DNA of 64,000 bases from assembly GCF_004798585.1 (NCBI RefSeq), contig NZ_PPXQ01000014.1, forward strand, positions 1-64,000. Reading direction: 5' to 3'. The stretch is from Massilia sp. Mn16-1_5. GTDB lineage: Bacteria; Pseudomonadota; Gammaproteobacteria; Burkholderiales; Burkholderiaceae_D. Position 1 is the stretch's first letter, and each line of letters begins with the position of its first letter. Shown here in pieces: positions 27,237 to 37,990 of this stretch. The position numbers were made by a program, and so were the translations under genes. The notes under the pieces are model-generated. The model made no database searches and was not told the origin of the DNA. It saw only the letters and a list, made by a program, of their open reading frames with translations.

Positions 27237-28532
27237 ATGTACATACCAGGCCATTTCCAGTTTTTATTGAATCGCCTGCGCGAGCGATTATGGGTCAAGC
27301 CCGTCATCGCATGCGTACTGTCGGTGGCCGGGGTCTTGCTGGCGCATGCCGCGGACGGCGTCGCGCTCGGCTGGAAAGTGCCCGACATCGCACAGTCCTC
27401 GGTCATCGACCTGTTGAAGATCGTTGCCGCCAGCATGCTCGGTGTCGCCACGTTCGCAGTCGCATCGATGGTGGCGGCATATGCCTCGACCGGTCAATCG
27501 GCAACGGCGCGTGCCTTCCCGCTGGTCGTCGCCGACGACGTTTCGCAGAATGCGCTGTCGATTTTCGTCGGCACCTTCATTTTCTCCATCATCGCCTTGA
27601 GCGCGTCCACCAACGACTACTTCGGCAAGCCCGGCCGCTTCACCCTGTTCGTGCTGACGCTGCTGTCCCTGATTATCGTGGTGCTGGTATTCGTGCGCTG
27701 GGTCGACCGCATCGCGCGCCTGGGACGGCTGGGCGCCGTGATCGGCAAGGTCGAGCAGGCGACGGCGCAGGCCATGGCGCGGCGCAGGGAGCGCCCCTGC
27801 CTGGGCGGGCTGGCGGCGGACGGGCCGCCCTGCGGACTGGCCTTCCATAGCGAGGAACACGGCTCGCTCCAGCGCATCGACATGCCGGCCCTGCAGCGCC
27901 TGGCGGCGCGATGCCGCGTCCGTATCACCCTGGCCGTCGTTCCGGGCGCAGTGATCGTGCCCTCACGCCCGCTCGGTTATGTGCTGCCGGATGCCGGGGC
28001 TAGCGAAGCGGTCGATCCCTCACTCTTGCGCAAGGCCTTCGTGATCGGGCCGCATCGCCATTTCGACGAGGATCCCCGTTTCGGCCTGGTCGTACTGGCA
28101 GAGATCGGTTGCCGCGCCCTGTCTCCCGCAGTGAACGATCCCGGAACGGCAATCAGCGTACTCGGCGCCCTGCAGCGCCTGTTTGCCGGCTGGGTCGCGC
28201 CGGCGCAGCCGGCTTCGCCCGAGTACGACCGGGTCGAAGTACCCCGGCTGTCGCTGGACGACATGTTCGACGACGCATTTCCGGCCCTGGCACGCGATGG
28301 GGCGGGCCTGATCGAAGTGGCAATGCGCGTGCAGCGCGTACTCGGCGAACTTGGCCGTTGCGGTGACGCGCAGCTGGCGGCAGCAGCGCACCGTCATGCA
28401 GTCCTGGCGCTGGCGCGTGCCGAGCGCGCGCTCGCTTTCCCCCCTGACCTGTACCAGCTGCGGCTGCGGCACGCCGACTACCTGGGGCCGTGCCCGGCTC
28501 ATGGCGCGCAGGCCGCAGACACGAAAGGATGA
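27237..28532 (+). CDS. DUF2254 membrane protein
   Basis: A 431-residue protein with four N-terminal membrane helices (about 18-155) and a cytoplasmic C-terminal half with HRHFDEDPRFGLVVLAEIGC and the DUF2254 signature ALSPAVNDPGTA. The role is unknown. The next gene, a cation/proton antiporter, starts four bases after its stop, so the two are probably co-transcribed, hinting at a part in ion or membrane-potential balance. ATG at 27237 is preferred over the upstream frame. Confidence 0.85.
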   Translation: MYIPGHFQFLLNRLRERLWVKPVIACVLSVAGVLLAHAADGVALGWKVPDIAQSSVIDLLKIVAASMLGVATFAVASMVAAYASTGQSATARAFPLVVADDVSQNALSIFVGTFIFSIIALSASTNDYFGKPGRFTLFVLTLLSLIIVVLVFVRWVDRIARLGRLGAVIGKVEQATAQAMARRRERPCLGGLAADGPPCGLAFHSEEHGSLQRIDMPALQRLAARCRVRITLAVVPGAVIVPSRPLGYVLPDAGASEAVDPSLLRKAFVIGPHRHFDEDPRFGLVVLAEIGCRALSPAVNDPGTAISVLGALQRLFAGWVAPAQPASPEYDRVEVPRLSLDDMFDDAFPALARDGAGLIEVAMRVQRVLGELGRCGDAQLAAAAHRHAVLALARAERALAFPPDLYQLRLRHADYLGPCPAHGAQAADTKG

Positions 28533-28535
28533 ACC

Positions 28536-29771
28536 ATGCCGGAAGTCGTACCCGTCTTCCTGGCGATTACCGCCGTGATCGCCTGGATCAACGCCCGCTT
28601 CCTGAAACTCCCATCGACCATCGGCGTGATGGCCGCCGCGCTGATCCTGTCGACCGCCACGCTGCTGCTGGACTATGCCGGTTACGGCAGGCCGCGCGAC
28701 TACGCCGCCGAGCTGTTCGGCGCCATCGACTTCTCCGAGGTGCTGATGGAAGGCATGTTGAGCATCCTGCTGTTCGCGGGCGCCTTGCAGGTCGATTTGC
28801 AGCATCTGGCGAAGTACCGCTGGCAGGTCGGCCTGCTCGCGGTATTCGGCACCGTTGCCGCCGCACTGGCCGTCGGTGTCGGCCTGTACCATCTCCTGCC
28901 GCTGACGGGGCTCGAGCTGCCGCTGGCCTTCTGCCTGGTGTTCGGCGCCCTGATCGCGCCCACCGATCCGATTTCAGTCACGGGCCTACTGCGCAAGGTA
29001 GGCGCGCCGGCGAACCTCGAGACCGTCATCTCGGGCGAGTCCCTGTTCAACGATGGCGTCGGCATTGTCGTGTTCACGGTCATGGCGGCGGTCGCCGAGC
29101 ACCATGCGCCTGGCGGCGCCGCGACCTCGGCGCTGCTCCTGCGCGAAGCGGCCGGTGGAATCGCCTTCGGCCTGGCCCTGGGCTACGTCACCTATCGCAT
29201 GCTCAAGAGTATCGATAGCTACCAGGAAGAGGTGCTGCTGACGGTGGCTGCGGTATTGGGCGGCTACAGCCTGGCGCACCATCTCGGCGTGTCGGCTCCG
29301 CTGGCGATGGTGGCGGCTGGGATCCTGATCGGCAACCGCGGCCGCCGCAAAGGCATGTCCGACCTGACGCGCGAGCAGCTCGACCACTTCTGGGAACTGC
29401 TCGATTCGATGCTGAACGCGGTCCTGTTCGTGTTGATCGGCTTCGAAGCCCTGCTGCTGCCCTTCTCCGGACCGCTCCTTGCGGCCGGCGTGCTCGCGGT
29501 GTGCGTGACGCTCGTGGCGCGCCTGCTGACGGCGGGCCTGCCGGTCGCCCTGCTCGGCAGGCGCTCCGGCCTGCCGCAGGGAGCGTGGCAGGTACTGACC
29601 TGGGGTGGACTGCGCGGCGGCATTTCGGTGGCGCTTGCGCTGTCGCTGCCGGCCGGCCCCGAGCGTGACGCTCTGGTGACGATCACCTATATCGTGGTCG
29701 TCTTTTCCGTGCTGGTGCAAGGGCTCAGCGTGGAGCGGCTGGTACGCCGGATCGTGCCCTGCGCCGGCTGA
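28536..29771 (+). CDS. CPA1-family Na+(K+)/H+ antiporter
   Basis: A 411-residue inner-membrane antiporter with about twelve helices. The unwound-helix motif TDP lies at residues 143-145 and the ion-binding pair Asn172-Asp173 in GESLFNDGVGIVVF, the Asn-Asp signature of electroneutral CPA1 exchangers (NhaP/NHE type). No cytoplasmic regulatory tail is present. Tightly linked to the DUF2254 gene upstream. Confidence 0.92.
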   Translation: MPEVVPVFLAITAVIAWINARFLKLPSTIGVMAAALILSTATLLLDYAGYGRPRDYAAELFGAIDFSEVLMEGMLSILLFAGALQVDLQHLAKYRWQVGLLAVFGTVAAALAVGVGLYHLLPLTGLELPLAFCLVFGALIAPTDPISVTGLLRKVGAPANLETVISGESLFNDGVGIVVFTVMAAVAEHHAPGGAATSALLLREAAGGIAFGLALGYVTYRMLKSIDSYQEEVLLTVAAVLGGYSLAHHLGVSAPLAMVAAGILIGNRGRRKGMSDLTREQLDHFWELLDSMLNAVLFVLIGFEALLLPFSGPLLAAGVLAVCVTLVARLLTAGLPVALLGRRSGLPQGAWQVLTWGGLRGGISVALALSLPAGPERDALVTITYIVVVFSVLVQGLSVERLVRRIVPCAG

Positions 29772-29775
29772 CCGT

Positions 29776-30282
29776 TCATCCGGCCAGGGTACCGTACGCG
29801 GACCGGCTTCCCGCCTGGCTAACCGAAATCACCGACAGGCTGCCGTCGGACTCGAGGATGACGGCGTCGATATTCTCGAGCGCGCCCTGGCCTTGCTGGC
29901 GCACCGCGGCGCGTACCTCGTCTTCGGTCACGCGCGCACGCTTCATGGCCGCGTGACGCATCTCGCCATCGAGCATCAGCACGGTCGGCCTGGTCTTCAC
30001 GATGCCATTGACGAATGAAAAACGCACCGAGCACCAGGTAATGGCCAGCTGCAGGACAACCAGCAGGCCGAGGGCGGCGAGGCCCTCCGCCAGGGTGACA
30101 TCCGTGTTCACCAGGATGGTCGAGAGCGTCGAGCCGAAAGCGACCGTCACGACCAGGTCGAACGCATTCATTTTCGAGAGCGTCCGGTTTCCGCTCAGCC
30201 GCAGCAGCAGGACCAGTCCGGCGTAGGCCAGGATGCCGACGACCGCGATACGGTAGATATTCTCCCAGCTATCGAACAGCAT
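29776..30282 (-). CDS. DUF421 (YetF-like) membrane protein
   Basis: A 168-residue protein with three N-terminal helices, the conserved RLSGNRTLSKMNAFDLVVTV segment and a small C-terminal alpha/beta domain (PTVLMLDGEM, VILESDGSLSVI). YetF-type proteins are of uncertain function, linked in Bacillus to membrane stress and germinant matters. Convergent with the antiporter, its stop only four bases away. Confidence 0.9.
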   Translation of the reverse strand: MLFDSWENIYRIAVVGILAYAGLVLLLRLSGNRTLSKMNAFDLVVTVAFGSTLSTILVNTDVTLAEGLAALGLLVVLQLAITWCSVRFSFVNGIVKTRPTVLMLDGEMRHAAMKRARVTEDEVRAAVRQQGQGALENIDAVILESDGSLSVISVSQAGSRSAYGTLAG

Positions 30283-30312
30283 CCGCCTTCTCCTCGCTTC
30301 CTGCGTACCCGC

Positions 30313-30774
30313 TCACTTGCGTGGTCCATTGCGCTCGATGTCGGCGATCAGGGTTTCCATCTCCGCGATTTCCCTGCGCTGGGTGGCTGCGATGTTGTCC
30401 GCCAGCTTGCGCACCCGGGCATCGCTGATGCCGGCGCGCTCGCTGGTCATGATCGCGATCGAGTGATGGGGGATCATCGCGCGCATGTAGGACACGTCGT
30501 CCACCGTGCTCTGGCTGCGCACCAGCCACAATGCGAGCGCGAACAGCAGCGCGGCGCCGGCGAAGATGCCGGCATTGACCCGCTTGTCCTCGTACATGCC
30601 GCCCATGAATGCGAGCATGACGATGGCCATCGCCGCCCCCATCACCAGCGCCATCCAGGCGCGCGTCTGGCTGAAGTGGACATGGGCCGGCTCGTAGGTG
30701 TTCAGGTACATCAGGCCATACATGACGAGTGTCGAGACCAGGATCATGAGGCCGAAACGGCGATAGCTTCCCAT
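30313..30774 (-). CDS. DUF305-domain membrane protein
   Basis: A 153-residue protein with three membrane helices and a C-terminal DUF305 four-helix region marked by YMRAMIPHHSIAIMTSERA, whose His pair and Met residues resemble ferritin-like or copper-handling sites. Many DUF305 proteins are associated with metal resistance. ATG at 30774 is preceded by GGAGA. It is upstream of the DUF421 gene by 30 bases and probably co-transcribed. Confidence 0.9.
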   Translation of the reverse strand: MGSYRRFGLMILVSTLVMYGLMYLNTYEPAHVHFSQTRAWMALVMGAAMAIVMLAFMGGMYEDKRVNAGIFAGAALLFALALWLVRSQSTVDDVSYMRAMIPHHSIAIMTSERAGISDARVRKLADNIAATQRREIAEMETLIADIERNGPRK

Positions 30775-30925
30775 CGTTTCTCCAGGCAGGTGGCAAGTGA
30801 GACCGCCAGTATCGCCAAAATGCGCGCCACGGCGCGCACGCGACCGCCCTTCCTCAAGCCTGCGCCGCCTGCCCGCCAAATCCGCCATCATCGGGGTTCG
30901 ACATTCAAGGGAGAGACCCGTACCC

Positions 30926-31888
30926 ATGTCCGCCGAACTTGCCGCCCTGATGCAGCGTGTGCATGCCCTTGGCCTGGGTGCCACGCGCATGCTCCCCAAC
31001 CTCGCGATTGCCCTGCTTGTCTTCCTGCTGTTCCTCTTCGTCGCCAGCTGGAGCCGCCGGCTGGTGCAGCACCTGAATGCGCGCAAGCACGCGAACCTGG
31101 TGCTGGTCCTCGGCCGCCTCACCCAGTGGAGCATCCGGCTGCTGGGTCTCCTGCTCGCCGTCACCATCGCCTTCCCGACTTTCACGCCGGGCAACCTGAT
31201 CAGCGCGCTCGGGATCACGGGTATCGCCATCGGCTTCGCTTTCAAGGATATCTTCGAGAATTTCCTGGCAGGGATCCTGATCCTGCTGACGGAGCCTTTC
31301 CGTATCGGCGACCAGATCGTGTTCGGTGGCTTCGAAGGCACCATCGAGGAAATCGAGACGCGCGCGACCAAGATGCGGACCTACGACGGACGGCTGGTCG
31401 TGATTCCGAATTCCGACCTGTACAAGGGCAGCTTCATCGTCAACACGGCCTATCCCGAACGCCGCCTGCAGTATGAGCTCGTGATCGGCAATGGCGATGA
31501 CATCGCCGCGGCCAGGCAGGTAATCCTCGATGCGATCCGTTCGCTGCCCGGGGTCGAGACCGAGCCTGCGCCCGATGTACTGGTCGTGGAGTATGCCGAT
31601 GCCGGGGTGAAGCTGCGCATGCGCTGGTGGATCAGGCCACCCCGCCGTGCCGACGCCCTCGACCTGCAGGACAAGGTGCTGGAAGCGGTCAAGACTGCAC
31701 TGACTGCGCATGGGATCGACCTGCCCTTCCCGACGCACCAGGTGCTGCTGCACGACCAGACCGAGGCGAGCGACGGCGACCGCAGGCGCCAGCGCGAAGG
31801 CTGGCCCGCCGGGAAGGGCGAGGTGCCCGAGCCGGCAGGCCTGGCGCGGGCGGTACGGATGGCAGCCGGGCCAGCGCGCGAGGACTGA
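30926..31888 (+). CDS. Small-conductance mechanosensitive channel (MscS family)
   Basis: A 320-residue MscS-type channel that opens on membrane tension during hypo-osmotic shock. Three N-terminal helices, the last with GITGIAIGFAFKDIFENFLAG (TM3 pore helix). The beta domain follows (FRIGDQIVFGGFEGTIEEI, VVIPNSDLYKGSFIVN). The tail after residue 275 is Arg-, Glu- and Gly-rich and not conserved. ATG at 30926 is preceded by AAGGGAGAG. Divergent from the DUF305 gene. Confidence 0.93.
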   Translation: MSAELAALMQRVHALGLGATRMLPNLAIALLVFLLFLFVASWSRRLVQHLNARKHANLVLVLGRLTQWSIRLLGLLLAVTIAFPTFTPGNLISALGITGIAIGFAFKDIFENFLAGILILLTEPFRIGDQIVFGGFEGTIEEIETRATKMRTYDGRLVVIPNSDLYKGSFIVNTAYPERRLQYELVIGNGDDIAAARQVILDAIRSLPGVETEPAPDVLVVEYADAGVKLRMRWWIRPPRRADALDLQDKVLEAVKTALTAHGIDLPFPTHQVLLHDQTEASDGDRRRQREGWPAGKGEVPEPAGLARAVRMAAGPARED

Positions 31889-31902
31889 GCCTGTTTCGTT
31901 CG

Positions 31903-32793
<891 letters not shown>

Positions 32794-32813
32794 CAGCGGT
32801 GAACGAAAGGAAT

Positions 32814-32883
32814 TCAGAAATCATAGCGCAGGCCGAGCGCCAGCGCATGGCCGCCGCCGGTGGCCGCATCGCTATCGGCCAGT
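32814..32883 (-). pseudogene. 3' remnant of a porin gene
   Basis: Twenty-two codons before a TGA read SDAATGGGHALALGLRYDF, a typical last barrel strand of burkholderial general porins, with terminal Phe. Upstream of about 32883 the frame runs into BCCT transporter sequence on the opposite strand, so the rest of the porin has been deleted. Confidence 0.7.
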
Positions 32884-33834
32884 ATTTCACGCGGGCGCAC
32901 CATCCGCGAGTTCGTCACCGGCGTCCTGCTGGTGCCGGTGCTGTTCACCTTCCTGTGGATGACCGTATTCGGCAACACCGCCATCGCACTCGACCTCAGC
33001 GGAACAGCCGCCGTCGCGCAAACCGTCACCGACAACCTGCCGGTGGCGCTGTTCGAGGTACTCGAGCAGCTGCCCTTCTCCCTGGTCGCCTCCGGACTCG
33101 CCACCCTGCTGGTGATTACCTTTTTCGTGACCTCGGCCGACTCCGGCGCCCTGGTGATCGACATGATCACCTCCGGCGCGGCGCCGAACCCGCCCGTCTG
33201 GCAGCGCATTTTCTGGGCGGTGTGCGCCGGCATCGTGGCGGCCGTGCTATTGCTGGCCGGCGGCCTGAAGGCCCTCCAGACCGCGGCCCTGGCGAGCGCG
33301 CTGCCCTTCGCCGTCGTGATGCTGTTCATCTGTTACGGCCTGATGCGGGCCCTGCAGACGGAGACGAGCGCCTCGTCCCTGGATCTGTCCGGCGCCGCGG
33401 AGACGCTGCCCGAGCCGGCAAGCCTGAGCTGGCAGGAGCGGCTGCGGAACATCACCAACTTCTACGACAAATCCGAGATCACCGCCTTTCTCGACGATAC
33501 GGGGCGCTCCGCACTGGAAGCGGTGGCGGCGCAGATGCGCGAAAGCGGCCTGGTTCCCGAGGCGCGCTATCGCCCTGGCCAGCTCGACCTGCATGTGCCG
33601 CACGGCGACCGCGGCAGCTTCCACTACACGATCCGCGCGCGCAGCTTCCGTTCTCCCAGCTTTGCATGGGCCGAGACCGAGGGCGGGGTGCGGGAGAACA
33701 GGCACTACCGGGCCATGGCCTACGGCTCCGAAGGCGACCAGCAGCACGACGTGACCGGCTATACGCGCGACCAGCTGATCAACGACCTGTTGAACCGTTA
33801 CGGCCGCTTTCGCCACGTGCGCAGGCTGGCCTGA
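32884..33834 (+). pseudogene. BCCT (BetT-like) betaine/choline transporter, N-terminal half missing
   Basis: Homology begins abruptly at ISRGRTIREFVTGVLLVPVL, a mid-protein BCCT motif in TM8-9, and continues through TSADSGALVIDMITSGAAP to a BetT-type C-terminal regulatory domain (about residues 190-316) ending RYGRFRHVRRLA. Complete BetT proteins are roughly twice as long, so the first seven or so helices are absent. No start or ribosome site suits the truncated frame. A remnant of a choline/betaine importer. Confidence 0.85.
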
Positions 33835-33838
33835 GGGC

Positions 33839-33860
33839 GACCCGCATCGGAACGCGGGTC
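33839..33860. repeat. GACCCGC/GCGGGTC hairpin between convergent 3' ends
   Basis: A 7-bp stem with an 8-base loop lies between the BCCT remnant stop (33834) and the kinase gene end (33877). No T-run follows on either strand. Confidence 0.55.
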
Positions 33861-33876
33861 GGGCGCGTTCCAGCGA

Positions 33877-36288
33877 TCAGGACAAGCCGGCTGGCCGCAC
33901 CGCCCCCAGCACCTGCCCCAGCCGCTCGATATCCATCGGCTTGACGAAATGATGCTCGAAGCCGCTCGACTTCGACAGGATGCGGTCGTGCGCCTGGCCG
34001 TAGCCGGTCAGCGCGATAAACAGGGCCGAGGAGGTGGCCGGATCGGCGCGCAGGCGCCGCGCGAGTTCGTAGCCGTCCATCTCGGGCAGGCCGATGTCGA
34101 GGATGAGGACTTCCGGCGGGTCGAGCTGCGCCTGCGCCAGCGCCGGCACCGGGTGCGCTTCGACCCGCACCTGGTGGCCCTGGGCTTCGAGCAGCACGGC
34201 CAGCGATTCGGCGGCGTCGACGTTGTCGTCGACGATCATAATGCGCAGCGGCGAAGGGCCGGCCAGCATGCCTTCGCGCGCGGCGTCTTCGATGTGTTCC
34301 TTCAGGCGCTGGGTGATGGCCGGCAGGCGGAGGGTGAAGGTGCTGCCCTTGCCAGGGCCGGCGCTGTCGGCCGTGACGGTGCCGCCATGCAGCGCGACCA
34401 TGGTCTTGACCAGGGCCAGGCCGATGCCCAGGCCGCCCTGGGCGCGGTCGGGCGTACGCGCGGCCTGGGTGAACAGTTCGAACACGTGCGGCAGCAGCAG
34501 CGTGTCGATGCCGATGCCGTTGTCGATCACGGCGATGTCGACCCAGCCCTCCTCCGCGTGCACCGCCAGCGTGATCTCGCCGCCCTGGGGCGTGTACTTG
34601 GCCGCGTTGTTGAGCAGGTTGGCGATCACCTGCACCAGGCGCGTGCGGTCGCCCAGCACGGTGGCCTGGGTGGCGTCGGTGCGCACGGTCAGCGCATGGC
34701 GGCGGGCCTCGATCAGGGGCCGGGCCTGCTCGACGGCGCTGGCCACGGCCCCCTTGATGTCGACCAGCTCCTTTTCCAGCTCGACCAGGCCGCGCGTGAC
34801 GCGCGAGACGTCGAGCAGGTCGTCGACCAGCGCCGTCATGTGCTTGACCTGGCGGCTGATCACTTCGCTCGCCTTTTTCGTGCGGGTGTCCGCGGCATTC
34901 GTCAGGCGCAGCATCTCGGCGGCGGTGCTGATCGGCGCCAGCGGGTTGCGCAGTTCGTGCGCCAGCATGGCGAGGAATTCGTCCTTCTTGCGGTTCGCTT
35001 CGCGTAGCTCGAACTCGGCCTGGTAGCGCTCGGTCACGTCGACCGTCACGCCGCGCATGCGCACGGCCTTGCCTTCATCGTCGAACTGCACCTTGCCGCG
35101 GCTGTCGAGCCAGACCTGCCTGCCGTTGTCGGGTCGGAGGAAGCGCACCACCTCCTGGTAGGTGCCTGCGCCCGCGATCGCCTCGCGGTGGGCGCGGTCG
35201 ATCTTCTCGCGGTCGTCGGGGTGGATGTGCGGGCCGACGACGTCCATCGCGGTCGGCGAAAAGCCGAGCACGAGGCCGATGTTGTCCGAATAGGCCAGTT
35301 CGCCGGTGGTGAAGTTCCAGTCCCAGACCGCCATCTTGGCCGCGTCCATGCCGTCGCGCAGGCGCTCGTCACTCTCGCGCCTGGCCGCCTGGGCCTCGAC
35401 CGCGTCGGTGACGTCGTAGCCCTGGGCGAAGATGCCGACCGTGGTGCCGTACTGGTCCTTGTAAGGCTCGTACACGAGGTCGATGTAGCGCTGGCTGATC
35501 GGACCCTCGCGCTCGCGCTGGATCGCGATCGGCATGGCGCGCGTGATCCATGGCACGCCGGTGCGGTAGACCTGGTCGAGGAACTGCTCGAAGCCCTGGC
35601 CCGCCACCTCGGGCAGCGCGTCCCACACCGCCTTGCCGATCAGTTCGCGGTGGCCGACCAGCTGGTAGTAGGCCTCGTTGACCATTTCGAAGACGTGCTT
35701 CGGTCCCATCAGCACGGCGACGAAACCCGGCGCCTGGTTGAACAGGCTGCGCAGGTGTTCGCGCTCGTTGTTCAGGATGCGCGAGAGCGCCTCGTGCATC
35801 TGGGCGCGGTTGAAGTTCTCGGTATTGTTCTCGCTCGGGAGCGCCAGCTGCAGGGTCGCCACCTCGTTCTGCTGGTCGTAGCGATACAGCTCGGTGACGT
35901 CGACCGGGTTCTGGACCACGAGAATGGGCGTACCCTCCTCGTTCAGCACCGGCGTATGGACGGTGCTCCAGTAGCGCTCCTCGAACCGCTTGCCCTGCGG
36001 CGTATTCACCTCGACCGCGTAGCGGACAAAGGCCGTGGTGTCCGGCTCGCCCTTGGCCAGCGCGCGCAGCAGCGAAGCCTTGACCTCGCCGATGTTGGTC
36101 GCCTCGGCATTCCCTTCCTCGGCCGGGAAGGCGTCGAACACGTTGCGGCCGACGATCTCTTCCAGGCTGCGCTGGACCGAGCGCAGGTAGGCGCCGCTGG
36201 CGCCGACGATGGTGAGGTCGGGCGTCATCACGAGATAGGGATAAGGCGTGGCGCGAAAAAGCGCCTGGTAGTCCGAGAGCGTCATCAT
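33877..36288 (-). CDS. Hybrid sensor histidine kinase with PAS domains and receiver
   Basis: An 803-residue cytoplasmic kinase with no membrane segments. Three PAS-like domains lie at about residues 5-135, 170-305 and 310-430. They are followed by HisKA with His about 444 in FLAMLAHELRNPLAP, HATPase_c (NLLNNAAKYTPQGG, GIGIDTLLLPHVF, GGLGIGLALVK), and a C-terminal receiver with Asp about 730 in LILDIGLPEMDGYEL. The signal is unknown; no response regulator or target operon is adjacent. Confidence 0.93.
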   Translation of the reverse strand: MMTLSDYQALFRATPYPYLVMTPDLTIVGASGAYLRSVQRSLEEIVGRNVFDAFPAEEGNAEATNIGEVKASLLRALAKGEPDTTAFVRYAVEVNTPQGKRFEERYWSTVHTPVLNEEGTPILVVQNPVDVTELYRYDQQNEVATLQLALPSENNTENFNRAQMHEALSRILNNEREHLRSLFNQAPGFVAVLMGPKHVFEMVNEAYYQLVGHRELIGKAVWDALPEVAGQGFEQFLDQVYRTGVPWITRAMPIAIQREREGPISQRYIDLVYEPYKDQYGTTVGIFAQGYDVTDAVEAQAARRESDERLRDGMDAAKMAVWDWNFTTGELAYSDNIGLVLGFSPTAMDVVGPHIHPDDREKIDRAHREAIAGAGTYQEVVRFLRPDNGRQVWLDSRGKVQFDDEGKAVRMRGVTVDVTERYQAEFELREANRKKDEFLAMLAHELRNPLAPISTAAEMLRLTNAADTRTKKASEVISRQVKHMTALVDDLLDVSRVTRGLVELEKELVDIKGAVASAVEQARPLIEARRHALTVRTDATQATVLGDRTRLVQVIANLLNNAAKYTPQGGEITLAVHAEEGWVDIAVIDNGIGIDTLLLPHVFELFTQAARTPDRAQGGLGIGLALVKTMVALHGGTVTADSAGPGKGSTFTLRLPAITQRLKEHIEDAAREGMLAGPSPLRIMIVDDNVDAAESLAVLLEAQGHQVRVEAHPVPALAQAQLDPPEVLILDIGLPEMDGYELARRLRADPATSSALFIALTGYGQAHDRILSKSSGFEHHFVKPMDIERLGQVLGAVRPAGLS

Positions 36289-36321
36289 GCGCGCGATTGT
36301 CGCATGGATGGCCCCGAAGAA

Positions 36322-37854
36322 CTAACGCCCACCGGTGCGCTCCCCCGCCCGCCGGTGCGCCAGGTCGGCCTCGACGGCTTTCAGCAGCGTCGGCACCGAC
36401 CAGACGATGTCGCGCACTTCGATCTGCGGCCTGTAGATCTCGCCGTTGGCGCGCTTGCGGTTGACGTAGACCTTGTTCGGCACGATGACCGCCGCGCGCC
36501 CGGATTCCAGCTCGGCGACGCGCACGTCCATGTAGGTCGAGTCGGCCGAACTCGGCGCCCCGACCAGCACCGTATTCGGGAAGCGCGTCATCACGTCCAG
36601 CGCGTCCAGGCAGGCGCTGGCGCAGTTGCCGGGAACGATCACGTACACGGGGCGGGTGAAGGGCGGACCATCCGGCTCCGCGACGGCGCCGGCGGCCGCC
36701 TCGCTCGGCTCGACATAGAACGGAGCGCCGCGCGCCAGTGCCTCGCGCATGCCCCGCCCATAGGTGGCGATGCGGGCACCAAGCTGCGCGTGCCCTTCGC
36801 GCACCAGCCGCTCTGCAAGGCTTGCTACGTAGCTGGTGTTGTCCGGCGAGGCGCGCCACCAGACCTCGACGCCTGCATCGTAGTTCTCGCTCGCCTGCGC
36901 CACGCGCGCCTTTCCCCACAGGGCTTTGGCGAAGTCCAGGCTCCAGCTCGAAGAGCCCCCCTGGTTCTTGCGCAGGTCGACTACCACCGCATCCGCCGCC
37001 AGCCAGCGCGCGCGCCGCGTCTCCACATCGCGGTAGAGCGCGCGGTAGGCGGCGCGCTCGGCCTCGTCCGGATGGAAGGTCGGCATCGACACCCACAACA
37101 GGTTCTTGCGCTGCTCGGTGACGCCGACCGGTCCGGCATCGCCGCCGTTGCTCTCGTCCAGCCAGCGCTCGCCCTCGGTGTCGAGCGGGCGCCATGCCAG
37201 CGCGTGCTCGGTCGTGGTGCCCTTCGCCTCGAAGATGCAGCGCTGCGGCAGCGCGACGAAGGGATTGTGTTCGTCTAGGAAGACGCGGCGCGCGCGCGAC
37301 CACCATTGCCCGGCCTCGTCCACGCGGCCCTGGAAGCTGAACACGTTGTCGCGAATGAGCTGCTCGGCCGCCTTGCCGTCGCAGGAGCGCAGCTTGCTGC
37401 CCACTGCCGGCGCGCCGGGCCGCGAGGAATGCACATACAGGCCGTCGCTGCGCCAGACAGTGACGAAGCCGGGCCAGCGCTGGGGCGGCGTGCTCGTACT
37501 GTCCAGGCGCGATACCATGCCTGCGTGGCCGTCCCTGATGCGCACATTGAAGCCCTGCACCGCGGCGACATAGCCCGGCGCATCGGTTACCCGCGCGGCC
37601 AGCGCCAGCCCATGGCTGCGCGCCGCTTCCAGGTTGTTCGAAAAACCGGGATTGTGCACATCGTAGGGCCCCGGATGGTTCTCGCGCGTGATGCGGACGG
37701 CGGCCTCGATGTCGGCCTGGGCGGCGGCGCGCCAGGCTTCGGGCGTGGCCGGCAAGCTGGCCGGGCCGGCGGCACACGCCGCGGCCGTCGTCACGGCGGC
37801 CAGAGCGGCGCCGGAGCGCGCCAGGGTGCGGAAACGGAAGGGTTGAAAGAACAC
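36322..37854 (-). CDS. Secreted S41-like peptidase-fold protein
   Basis: A 510-residue exported protein with an N-terminal signal (LARSGAALAAVTTAAACAAG). The core resembles the S41/C-terminal processing protease fold: VVVDLRKNQGGSS, then VYVIVPGNCASACLDALDVM with the likely nucleophile Ser in CASAC, and a later Lys in VIVPNKVYVNRKRANG. No PDZ domain is evident, so it is closer to tricorn/IRBP-like members. Substrate unknown. It is 33 bases upstream of the kinase gene. Confidence 0.75.
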   Translation of the reverse strand: MFFQPFRFRTLARSGAALAAVTTAAACAAGPASLPATPEAWRAAAQADIEAAVRITRENHPGPYDVHNPGFSNNLEAARSHGLALAARVTDAPGYVAAVQGFNVRIRDGHAGMVSRLDSTSTPPQRWPGFVTVWRSDGLYVHSSRPGAPAVGSKLRSCDGKAAEQLIRDNVFSFQGRVDEAGQWWSRARRVFLDEHNPFVALPQRCIFEAKGTTTEHALAWRPLDTEGERWLDESNGGDAGPVGVTEQRKNLLWVSMPTFHPDEAERAAYRALYRDVETRRARWLAADAVVVDLRKNQGGSSSWSLDFAKALWGKARVAQASENYDAGVEVWWRASPDNTSYVASLAERLVREGHAQLGARIATYGRGMREALARGAPFYVEPSEAAAGAVAEPDGPPFTRPVYVIVPGNCASACLDALDVMTRFPNTVLVGAPSSADSTYMDVRVAELESGRAAVIVPNKVYVNRKRANGEIYRPQIEVRDIVWSVPTLLKAVEADLAHRRAGERTGGR

Positions 37855-37990
37855 GCTGTCCTCGTCATCGATGCAAGTTGGTCAAGCTTGCCAGAATAGC
37901 ATTTGCGGCCCTCCCGTTTGTTCGAAAATTGTCGCTGCATGCATATCCGGGAGCCACCGCCGGCCCTACGTCCTCATGTAAAATCCGCCC

